Source of the DNA: Pseudomonadota bacterium
GTDB lineage: Bacteria > Pseudomonadota > Gammaproteobacteria > Burkholderiales > Burkholderiaceae_F
Assembly: GCA_021842465.1 (NCBI GenBank)
Contig: JAKBZN010000007.1
Location: 1-64,000, forward strand
Reading direction: 5' to 3'
Length of the DNA stretch: 64,000 nt
Made by a program: the position numbers and the translations under genes. This document shows positions 18,141-25,646 of this stretch, piece by piece (position 1 is the first letter of the stretch; each line of letters begins with the position of its first letter). Under the pieces are notes generated by a model that did no database searches, was not told the origin of the DNA, and saw only the letters and a list, made by a program, of their open reading frames with translations.

Positions 18141-21100
18141 TCAAACCACGAACCGCGCCTCCACCCCCGCCTGGCTTCGCAGATCCTCGATCAAGCGCGG
18201 ATCGCCACGCACCCGCCAGGCATCCGGCAGATGAAGGTCGACCGACGCCCGGCCATTGCCGTAGGGCAGTACGACCCGGCAGCCGGCGGCGGCCCCGGCG
18301 TCCGACTCGTCGTTCCCGTCGGCTGCGCGATACACCCCCAGCACGCGCTCGAGCGCTGCGACGTCGACCTGCGCGCCGACCGGCGCGACCAGGGTGGCCT
18401 GGGCCTGCGCGCGGGCGCCCGCGAGATCGAGCACGTCGTCGGCGCTCAACGCGAGGCGCTGCGAGAACTCGTCGTAGCGGGCGCGGCCGATGACGAACAC
18501 GAGCTGATCCTCCTTGCACACCGCGCGACGGCGATCGAAGAGGTCGGAAAACACCGTCACCTCCATCTGCGCGCTGGCGTCGTCGAGCAGCAGCACGCAC
18601 ATCCGCCCGCGGCGCGTGTTCTGACTGCGCACCGAGACGACGATGCCGGCGATCCGCACGCTTTCGCGCGCCTGCTTGAGGTCGGCGAGGCGGGTCGGCG
18701 CGATGCGCCGGGCTTCCTCCTCGAACTCGGTGAAGAGGTGGCCGCTGAAACAGAACCCGAGTGCGCTGCGCTCGTTGGCGAGCCGCTCGCGCTCGCTCCA
18801 GGACGTGTACGGGACGTCGATGACGATCGCGGCATCGCCCGCCCCCCCGGGCACGGGGTCGCCGAAGAGGCTCTCCTGTCCGGCGTGCGCCAGCGCGTGT
18901 TCGGCCGCGTCCAGGCTCGGCCCCAGGGTCGCCAGAAGGCGGGCACGATCCTCGTCGATGGCGTCGAACGCGCCGGCGCGGATCAGCGCCTCGATCACCC
19001 GTCGGTTGACCCGCTGCTTGTCGACGCGCGCGCAGAAATCCGCGAGGCTCGTGAACGCGCCGGCGGCCCGCAAGGCGATGATCGATTCGATCGCCGCCTG
19101 CCCCGTCCCTTTGATCGCGCCCAGGCCGTAGCGGATCGTCGCGGTATCCACCGGAACAAACCGGTACGCGCCGAGGTTGACGTCGGGAGGAAGGATCGTC
19201 AGGCCGCCGGCGCGCGCGTCGGCCACGAGATCCTGCACCTTGTCGGTGTCGTCCATCACCGTCGACAAGTTGGCGGCGAAGAATGCCGCCGGATGATGCA
19301 CCTTGCAGTAGGCCGTCTGGTAGGCGACGTAGGAATACGCTGCGGCGTGCGACTTGTTGAACCCGTAGCCGGCGAACTTCTCCATCAGATCGAAGAGCTC
19401 GGTCGCGGCCTTCTCCGGCACGCCGTTCTTCGCCGCGCCCTCGACGAAGATCGTCCGGTGCTGCGCCATCTCTTCGGGCTTCTTCTTGCCCATCGCCCGG
19501 CGCAGCAGGTCGGCGCCGCCCAGTGAATAGCCCCCGATCGCCTGCGCGATCTGCATCACCTGCTCCTGGTACACCATGATGCCGTAGGTCGAACCCAGGA
19601 TCGGCTCCAGCCGCGCGTCCAGGTAATGGGCGCGCTTGCCGTGCTTGCGGTCGCAGAATTCCGGGATCAGGTCCATCGGCCCTGGTCGGAACAGCGCATT
19701 CAAGGCGATGAGGTCGTCGAACCGGTCCGGCTTGGCACGCTTGAGCAGGTCGCGCATGCCGCGCGATTCAAACTGGAAGATGGCGGTGGTGTTCCCGACG
19801 CGAAACAGCTCGAAAACCGCCGGATCGTCGAGCGGAATCGTTTCGAGCGAAAACGTGCTCGCCGGATCGAGTTCGTGCACGTACCGCACGGCGAGCGCCA
19901 GGATGGTGAGCGTGGTCAGTCCCAGGAAGTCGAACTTGACCAGGCCCGCCTTCTCGACGTCGTCCTTGTCGAACTGACTCACCACCGCGTCGGTGCCCTG
20001 CGCGCAATACAGCGGACAGAAATCGGTGAGCCGGCCGGGCGCGATGAGCACGCCGCCGGCATGCATGCCGACGTTGCGCACCAGCCCCTCGAGCGGTTTG
20101 GCAAGTTCGACGATTTCGCCGGCCTCTTCGTCGCCGCCCACCGCATCGGCGAACGCCGGCTCCTCGCGCAGCGCGCGTTCGAGCGTCCAGGGATCCGCCG
20201 GGTTGTGCGGAATCAGCTTGGAGAGGAAGTCGCACTTGCTGTAGGGCATGTCGAGCACGCGACCCGCGTCGCGGACCACCGCCTTGGCCCCGAGGGTGCC
20301 GAAGGTGGCGATCTGCGACACGGCGTCGGCACCGTACTTGCGCTTGACGTAGTCGATGACCCGGTCGCGCCCATCCTGGCAAAAGTCGATGTCGAAGTCG
20401 GGCATCGACACCCGCTCGGGATTGAGAAATCGCTCGAAGAGCAGGTCGTAGCGCAAGGGGTCGAGATCGGTGATGCCCAGGGCATAGGCGACGAGCGAAC
20501 CGGCACCCGAGCCGCGCCCGGGACCGACCGGAACCCCATTCCCCTTCGCCCAGTTGATGAAGTCCGCGACGATGAGAAAGTAGCCCGAGAAACCCATCTT
20601 GGCGATGGTCGTCAGTTCCATCTCCAGCCGGGCCTCGTACTCCGGCTGCTTGACGTCGCGCAGCGCCGCATCGGGGTACAGCGCCTCGAGGCGGCGCGTC
20701 AGACCCGCCTGGGAAAGGTCGCGGCAATGCTGGTCGAGCGACACGCCGGGCGGCGTCGGGTAGTCGGGCAGACGCGGCTTGCCCAGTTGGAGTTGCAGAT
20801 TGCAGCGGCGCGCGATCTCGACCGCGTTGTCGAGCGCCGCGGGCAGATCGGCAAAGCGCTCGCGCATTTGCGCCGCCGACAGGAACACCTGCTCCGCGGT
20901 GAAGTTGCGCGGGCGCCGGGGATCCGCCAGCGTCCGACCCTCGGCAATGCACACCCGGGCCTCGTGGGCACGAAAATCCTCGGCGCGGAGAAACTGCACC
21001 GGGTGGGTGGCGACCAGCGGCAACCCCACGCGCACGGCAAGCGCCGCCGTGGCGCGGCAGCAGGGTTCGTCGTAGGGCCGGCCGGCGCGCTGAATCTCCA

Positions 21101-21602
21101 GGTAGAAGCGCCCGGGGAACTGCGCCGCCAGGCGTCGCGCCGCCGCCTCCGCCACCTCGGCCTGGCCGGAACACAGCGCCGCTCCGACCTCGCCCGCCGC
21201 GGCGCCCGAAAGCGCGATCAGACCGCCGGTCCCCTCGCTTTCGAACCATTCCGGCCGCATCATCGCGCGGTTCAGGTGCTGGTTCTCCAGCCAGGCGCGG
21301 GAAATGAGGCGGCACAGCCGAAGGTAGCCCTCGCGGTCCTGCACCAGCAGCAGCAGGCGGTGCGGCTGGTCGCGGTCGGCGGGGTTTTCGATCCAGGCGT
21401 CACACCCCAGGACGGGCTTGACACCCGCCTTGCGCGCGGCGCTGTAGAACCGCACCGCGCCGAACAGGTTCGCGCTGTCCGTCAGGGCGACGGCGCCCTG
21501 CCCGTCCGCCGCGGCGGCGCGAACGAGGTCGTCGATGCGGGTCAGACCGTCGACAATGGAAAACTCGGAGTGGACGCGGAGGTGGATGAAGCCGGCGGAC
21601 AT
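18141..21602 (-). CDS. dnaE: DNA polymerase III subunit alpha
   Basis: Replicative polymerase, 1153 residues, normal for DnaE1. The PHP domain starts IHLRVHSEFSIVDGLTRIDDLV. GNGVPVGPGRGSGAGSLVAY and MPDFDIDFCQDGRDRVIDYVKRKYG (about 395-425) carry the catalytic aspartates of the C-family palm. GGADLLRRAMGKKKPEEM and FNKSHAAAYSYVAYQTAYCK follow in the fingers. The C-terminus has an HhH region and an OB fold (SVRIAGIVVSVRSQNTRRGRMCVLLLDD). ATG 21602 fits the family start. It is divergent from the TerC-like gene across a 92-bp region that must hold both promoters. Confidence 0.97.
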   Translation of the reverse strand: MSAGFIHLRVHSEFSIVDGLTRIDDLVRAAAADGQGAVALTDSANLFGAVRFYSAARKAGVKPVLGCDAWIENPADRDQPHRLLLLVQDREGYLRLCRLISRAWLENQHLNRAMMRPEWFESEGTGGLIALSGAAAGEVGAALCSGQAEVAEAAARRLAAQFPGRFYLEIQRAGRPYDEPCCRATAALAVRVGLPLVATHPVQFLRAEDFRAHEARVCIAEGRTLADPRRPRNFTAEQVFLSAAQMRERFADLPAALDNAVEIARRCNLQLQLGKPRLPDYPTPPGVSLDQHCRDLSQAGLTRRLEALYPDAALRDVKQPEYEARLEMELTTIAKMGFSGYFLIVADFINWAKGNGVPVGPGRGSGAGSLVAYALGITDLDPLRYDLLFERFLNPERVSMPDFDIDFCQDGRDRVIDYVKRKYGADAVSQIATFGTLGAKAVVRDAGRVLDMPYSKCDFLSKLIPHNPADPWTLERALREEPAFADAVGGDEEAGEIVELAKPLEGLVRNVGMHAGGVLIAPGRLTDFCPLYCAQGTDAVVSQFDKDDVEKAGLVKFDFLGLTTLTILALAVRYVHELDPASTFSLETIPLDDPAVFELFRVGNTTAIFQFESRGMRDLLKRAKPDRFDDLIALNALFRPGPMDLIPEFCDRKHGKRAHYLDARLEPILGSTYGIMVYQEQVMQIAQAIGGYSLGGADLLRRAMGKKKPEEMAQHRTIFVEGAAKNGVPEKAATELFDLMEKFAGYGFNKSHAAAYSYVAYQTAYCKVHHPAAFFAANLSTVMDDTDKVQDLVADARAGGLTILPPDVNLGAYRFVPVDTATIRYGLGAIKGTGQAAIESIIALRAAGAFTSLADFCARVDKQRVNRRVIEALIRAGAFDAIDEDRARLLATLGPSLDAAEHALAHAGQESLFGDPVPGGAGDAAIVIDVPYTSWSERERLANERSALGFCFSGHLFTEFEEEARRIAPTRLADLKQARESVRIAGIVVSVRSQNTRRGRMCVLLLDDASAQMEVTVFSDLFDRRRAVCKEDQLVFVIGRARYDEFSQRLALSADDVLDLAGARAQAQATLVAPVGAQVDVAALERVLGVYRAADGNDESDAGAAAGCRVVLPYGNGRASVDLHLPDAWRVRGDPRLIEDLRSQAGVEARFVV

Positions 21603-21694
21603 GGGGGCAGATTGTAGGCTGTTACCATCCGGGGTTTGGGCGGGATCGATCCCGCGGACATCCGCGAAGCGGCAACGTTCGTCGGACAGGCAGC

Positions 21695-22714
21695 GTGGAC
21701 TTTTTATCGAGCTTCGACTACATCGCTCCCATCCTGCAGATCACCCTGATCGATCTGCTGCTGAGCGGCGACAACGCGCTGGTCATCGCGATGGCCTGTG
21801 CCCACCTGCCGTCGGATGTCCGCCGCCGGGCGATGGTCCTCGGCACCTTCGCGGCGATCTTCTTTCGCGTCATCCTCACGCTCGTCGCCACCGTGGTGCT
21901 GCGCGTCCCCTACCTGAAGCTCGCCGGCTCCCTGGCGCTGCTCTGGATCGGCATCTCGCTGCTCACCGATGACGACGACGCCCGCCAGGCCGCCAAGGCC
22001 CGCAGCGCGGCGGCCGGACTCGGCAAGGCGATCGCCATCATTGTGAGCGCGGACCTGGTAATGAGCCTGGACAACGTTCTCGCAGTCGCCGCCGCCGCCG
22101 AGGGGCATCTATGGTTCCTGATCCTGGGCCTGCTCGGCAGCATTCCCGTGCTGCTCGTATCGAGCGTCCTCATCTCGCGACTGCTCGATGCCTACCCCTT
22201 CCTGATCCGCGCGGGCGGCGGACTGCTGGGATGGATCGCGGGGCGCACCGCGGTTTCGGACCCGGCCTATGCCGCCGCGCTCAACACCAGTTCCTGGGGC
22301 CTGGTGGTCGCCGCGCCGGTGCTGGGCGCGCTCTACGTACTCGGGCAGGCGCGGTTGCTGCGACGCGAGCCAGGCGATCGTGGCGAACTTCCGCCCGCTC
22401 CCGCGTTGCGGAAGCCGGTTGCGCCGCCGCATGCCCCCCGCACCCTGCCCTCTGCCCCCGCCGGGGGGAGAGGGGAAGGCGAAGCGATCCCCGCCCCCCC
22501 GCCAGCCGGAGCCCGCCCCTTCCGCACCACAGCCCCGCTGCCCGAGGAACGGCCGGACGACAGCCCTGCGCCGGATCCGCAACCGGCTTCCCCGGTCACC
22601 CTTCCGAAAAAATTCTCCCGGATGGATCTGGCGATCATGGCCGGCATCGCGGTCCCCGTCCTGCTGTTTCTTGGCATGATCCTGTTTTTCGTCTGGAAGG
22701 CGGTTCGCCCGTAA
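21695..22714 (+). CDS. TerC-family membrane protein with C-terminal extension
   Basis: 339-residue membrane protein of the TerC/YjbE family, linked to metal (manganese) export during exoenzyme secretion. The conserved cores are LLSGDNALVIAMAC with an in-membrane Asp, and SLDNVLAVAAAAEGH. The start is a GTG at 21695. The family domain ends near residue 215. A proline-rich linker follows, part of which is encoded by a GC-rich hairpin repeat, and then a single extra membrane helix (LAIMAGIAVPVLLFLGMILFFVWKAV). The extension is unusual for the family. The gene is 27 bases before hflK. Confidence 0.85.
   Translation: MDFLSSFDYIAPILQITLIDLLLSGDNALVIAMACAHLPSDVRRRAMVLGTFAAIFFRVILTLVATVVLRVPYLKLAGSLALLWIGISLLTDDDDARQAAKARSAAAGLGKAIAIIVSADLVMSLDNVLAVAAAAEGHLWFLILGLLGSIPVLLVSSVLISRLLDAYPFLIRAGGGLLGWIAGRTAVSDPAYAAALNTSSWGLVVAAPVLGALYVLGQARLLRREPGDRGELPPAPALRKPVAPPHAPRTLPSAPAGGRGEGEAIPAPPPAGARPFRTTAPLPEERPDDSPAPDPQPASPVTLPKKFSRMDLAIMAGIAVPVLLFLGMILFFVWKAVRP
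22448..22474. repeat. GC-rich hairpin repeat inside the TerC-like gene
   Basis: CCCTCTGCCCCC pairs with GGGGGGAGAGGG across a short loop, with one mismatch. It resembles the hairpins at 47936..47961 and 52088..52107, so it looks like a dispersed element. Here it is read in frame as part of the proline-rich linker. Confidence 0.55.
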
Positions 22715-22741
22715 CCCCCCCTCGAACCCGGAACGATCCTG

Positions 22742-23917
22742 ATGCAAGCAAGCGCCCCCGATCCCGAAACCCCGGAAACGACGCCGCCCGATGTCGAGGC
22801 GCCCACGCCCCGGATCGTCCTCGTCTTCCGCAGCATCTCCACCGCGGTCCAGTCCGTCCTGCAATCCTTGGGCTGGGCCGGCAAAGGCCGCCATCTCGTG
22901 GTCGCCATCCTCATCGCCGCATGGGTCGTGTCGGGCGTCTATCGCGTCAACCCGAATCAGCAGGGCGTCGTCCTGCGCTTCGGAAAATGGGTGGAAACCA
23001 CCGGACCGGGCCTGCACTACCACCTGCCATTCCCCGTTGAAACGGTGCTCGAACCGGCCGTCACCCAGGTCCACCAGTTGATCCTGGGGGTGATGAACAA
23101 GGCCCCCGCCGGCACGCCGACGATCATCATCCCGCTGCCGTCGATCGGCGGAGCGCCGGCCATCGGGCTCTCGCAGACCGACGTCGCATACCAGATGCTC
23201 ACCGGCGACGAGAACGTGGTGCTCGCGAACTACACCATCTTCTGGCGGATCAAGAGCGCGAAGGACTACCTGTTCAACATCCAGGACCCGGTCCAGACGG
23301 TGAGCCTGGCGGCGCAAAGCGCAATGCACCAGATCATCAGCCAGTACCCCATCCAGGCGGCGCTGTCGGACAAGCGCATGGAAATCGCGCAGAAGGCGCA
23401 GGATCTCACCCAGCAGATCCTCGACGGCTACCACGCCGGCATCCTCATCCTGCAGGTGCAGCTCCAGCGCGTCGACCCGCCCAGTGCGGTCATCGACGCG
23501 TTCAACGACGTGCAGCGTGCCAAGGCGGACCAGGTCCGCTCGCGCAATAACGCCGAGGCGTACGCCAACTCGATCCTGCCGCAGGCGCGGGGTCAGGCAG
23601 TGCGCATCGTGCAGGACGCCGAGGCCTACCAGGCCCAGGTGGTGAACACGGCCCAGGGGGAGGCGCAGCGCTTCCTCGCGGTATACAACGCCTACAAGCA
23701 GGCCAAGGATGTGACGGCCTGGCGCATGTATCTGGACAGCATGGATCAATTGTTGAAGAAGTCGGGAAAAGTGATCGTCGACACCTCCGGCAAGGGGCTG
23801 GGGAGCGTCGTTCCGTACATGCCGGTTGCGCCCAGCCGGCTGCCGGGAAACGCCGCGGGGCAAACCGCGCCGGCGGTGGCCAACGGTTCGGGCTCGGGTT
23901 CGGGAGGCGGACAATGA
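22742..23917 (+). CDS. hflK: FtsH protease modulator HflK
   Basis: SPFH/band-7 membrane protein of 391 residues that forms, with HflC, a large periplasm-facing cage around FtsH and controls its access to membrane substrates. A short cytoplasmic N-terminus precedes one membrane helix (LVVAILIAAWVVSGVYRV), then VNPNQQGVVLRFGKWVETTGPGLHYHLPFPVE starts the SPFH domain. A long helical part has RAKADQVRSRNNAEAYANSILPQARGQA. The C-terminus is glycine/serine-rich (GSGSGSGGGQ). The stop overlaps the hflC start by four bases (ATGA), giving coupled translation. Confidence 0.96.
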   Translation: MQASAPDPETPETTPPDVEAPTPRIVLVFRSISTAVQSVLQSLGWAGKGRHLVVAILIAAWVVSGVYRVNPNQQGVVLRFGKWVETTGPGLHYHLPFPVETVLEPAVTQVHQLILGVMNKAPAGTPTIIIPLPSIGGAPAIGLSQTDVAYQMLTGDENVVLANYTIFWRIKSAKDYLFNIQDPVQTVSLAAQSAMHQIISQYPIQAALSDKRMEIAQKAQDLTQQILDGYHAGILILQVQLQRVDPPSAVIDAFNDVQRAKADQVRSRNNAEAYANSILPQARGQAVRIVQDAEAYQAQVVNTAQGEAQRFLAVYNAYKQAKDVTAWRMYLDSMDQLLKKSGKVIVDTSGKGLGSVVPYMPVAPSRLPGNAAGQTAPAVANGSGSGSGGGQ

Positions 23918-24825
23918 CACCGACCCCGCTCAAGCGCACCACGTTTTGGGCAGCGGCCGGCATCGGCGTGCTGGCCTTCCTCTCGCTCTACACGGTGAAC
24001 CAGACCGAAGAGGCGCTGGTGGTGCGGCTTGGCAAGCCGGTACGCGCCGTGCATTCTCCCGGCCTCCACTGGAAGATGCCGCTGATCGACTCCGTCGTGT
24101 ACTACGACGCGCGCCTGCTCCATCTGGAGCCGCCCCTCGAACAGGTCATCCTCGGCGACCAGAAGCGCCTGCTGGTGCAGGTCTATGCGCGCTACCGGAT
24201 CACCGATCCGCTGCTCTACTACCAATCGGTTCAGACCATCACGCAGGGCCAGGCGCAGCTCTCGCAGATCATCAGTTCGGCGACACGGCGTTCCCTCGGC
24301 CAGGTGCCGCTGACGTCCCTGCTCACCCCGGACCGGGTCAAGGCAACGATGGCGATCCTGACGGAGTCGGCGGCGCGGTCCCTCTCGCTCGGCGTGACGG
24401 TAACCGATGTGCGGCTGCGCCGCGCCGATCTCCCGCCCGAAACCAGCCAGGCGATTTACGACCGGATGAAGTCGGAGCGCAACCGGATGGCGAAAGAACT
24501 GCGCGCGCAGGGGATTCAATGGCAGCAGGAGATCGAAGCCAAGGCCGACCGCGAACGCACGGTGATCCTCTCCGAAGCGCAGAAACAGGCGCTGACCATT
24601 CACGGCGAGGGCGACGCCCAGGCGACGCGCATCTACGCGCAGGCGTATGGCAAGGATCCGGCGTTCTACAAGTTCTACCGGGCGCTGCGCACCTACCAGG
24701 GTTCGCTCGCCGACTCGACGCCCACGCTCATGCTCTCGCCGAATTCCGATCTGCTCCGGTTTTTCGACAAGGGGTCGGCCGGTGCAACGGCGCAGGGCCG
24801 CAAATCGCGGACCGGCGCCCAATGA
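23914..24825 (+). CDS. hflC: FtsH protease modulator HflC
   Basis: Partner of HflK in the FtsH-regulating SPFH complex, 303 residues. The N-terminal membrane helix FWAAAGIGVLAFLSLYTV is followed by NQTEEALVVRLGKPVRAVHSPGLHWKMPLIDSVVYYDAR, the family signature. RYRITDPLLYYQSV and LSLGVTVTDVRLRRADLPPETSQAIYDRMKSERNRMAKELRAQG complete the SPFH domain and start the coiled helix. The end FYKFYRALRTYQGSLAD is typical. It overlaps hflK by four bases. Confidence 0.96.
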   Translation: MTPTPLKRTTFWAAAGIGVLAFLSLYTVNQTEEALVVRLGKPVRAVHSPGLHWKMPLIDSVVYYDARLLHLEPPLEQVILGDQKRLLVQVYARYRITDPLLYYQSVQTITQGQAQLSQIISSATRRSLGQVPLTSLLTPDRVKATMAILTESAARSLSLGVTVTDVRLRRADLPPETSQAIYDRMKSERNRMAKELRAQGIQWQQEIEAKADRERTVILSEAQKQALTIHGEGDAQATRIYAQAYGKDPAFYKFYRALRTYQGSLADSTPTLMLSPNSDLLRFFDKGSAGATAQGRKSRTGAQ

Positions 24826-24826
24826 T

Positions 24827-24853
24827 TTGACGGCGAAGCGCTTCGCGTACACT
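24827..24853 (+). promoter_or_regulatory. Candidate sigma-70 promoter for the HU gene
   Basis: TTGACG and TACACT are separated by 15 bases, just after the hflC stop and 28 bases before the HU start. The spacer is two bases shorter than ideal. The -35 box matches the consensus at five of six positions. Confidence 0.45.
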
Positions 24854-24881
24854 CCGCGTTTTCATCGAAAGGATGCCTGTC

Positions 24882-25184
24882 ATGAATCGTCTCGAACTCG
24901 CTGAAAAAATCGCCCAGGAACACGACCTGTCCCGCGCCCAGGCGGAGCGGATTCTGAAAACCGTGACCGACACGATCGTCGGCGTGGTCAAGAAGGGCGG
25001 TACGGTCGGCATCGTCGGGTTCGGCACGTTCAAACAGACGTCCCGCGGCGCGCGCAAGGGCCGCAACCCGGCCACCGGCGAAGCGGTCAAGATTCCCGCG
25101 CGCAAGGTGCCGAAGTTCCTCGCCGGCGCCGGTTTCAAGGACGCCGTCGATCCGAAGGCCGCGGCCCGTCGCCGCGCGAAGTAA
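24882..25184 (+). CDS. HU-family DNA-binding protein
   Basis: 100-residue nucleoid protein of the HU/IHF family that bends and compacts DNA as a dimer. NRLELAEKIAQEHDLSRAQAERILKTVTDTIV forms the helical body. GTVGIVGFGTFKQTSRGARKGRNPATGEAVKIPARKVPKFLAG is the beta arm with the conserved GFGTF and RNPxTGE, where the arm tip proline inserts into DNA. The lysine/arginine-rich tail (PKAAARRRAK) is slightly longer than in E. coli HU. ATG 24882 is preferred over 24873 because the GAAAGGA site then has an eight-base spacing. Confidence 0.94.
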   Translation: MNRLELAEKIAQEHDLSRAQAERILKTVTDTIVGVVKKGGTVGIVGFGTFKQTSRGARKGRNPATGEAVKIPARKVPKFLAGAGFKDAVDPKAAARRRAK

Positions 25185-25230
25185 GCGTCGAGTCCCCGCG
25201 CTCTTCCCGGGAGCGCGATGGCGCAGCCTG

Positions 25231-25640
25231 CGCCATCGTCATTGCGGGGGCGAAGCCCGAAGCAATCCAGCCCACCCGCTGGATCGCCACGGCCCTGCGG
25301 GCCTCGCGATGACGGAGTTGGCGGTTGGGGGCTTTCGCGATGACGCCATCGTCATTGCGGGGGCGAAGCCCGAAGCAATCCCGTTGACGACGTTGGCGGT
25401 TGCGGGTCTTCGCGATGACGCCATCGTCATTGCGAGGGCAAAGCCCGAAGCAATCCCGTTGACGACGTTGGCGGTTGCGGGTCTTCGCGATGACGCCATC
25501 GTCATTGCGAGGGCAAAGCCCGAAGCAATCCAGTTGACAGGGTTGGCGGTTACGGGTCTTCGCGATGACGCCATCGTCATTGCGAGGGCAAAGCCCGAAG
25601 CAATCCAGTTGACGGGGTTGGCGGTTACGGGTCTTGCGAT
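25231..25640. repeat. 75-bp tandem repeat array with full palindromic unit at its left end
   Basis: GTCATTGCG recurs at 25238, 25351, 25426, 25501 and 25576: one 113-base step, then exact 75-base steps. The first unit contains the full 76-bp element (25238..25313) seen inverted at 4597..4671. Later units have lost part of it. Since 75 is a multiple of three, 25-residue repeats stay open on both strands; the ORFs 25309..25755 and 25239..25580 are by-products. A small hairpin, ATGGCGCA/TGCGCCAT, at 25218..25236 abuts the left end. The array fills the 462-bp gap between the HU gene and the stop of the minus-strand ATPase gene. Confidence 0.9.
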
Positions 25641-25646
25641 GAACCG

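Noticed and set aside
17944-18600. 218-aa minus-strand frame at the dnaE end
   Set aside because: Overlaps dnaE out of frame and shows no family features.
25231-25640. Array considered as CRISPR
   Set aside because: Units are contiguous 75-bp tandem repeats. There are no variable spacers of constant size between short repeats, and no cas genes.
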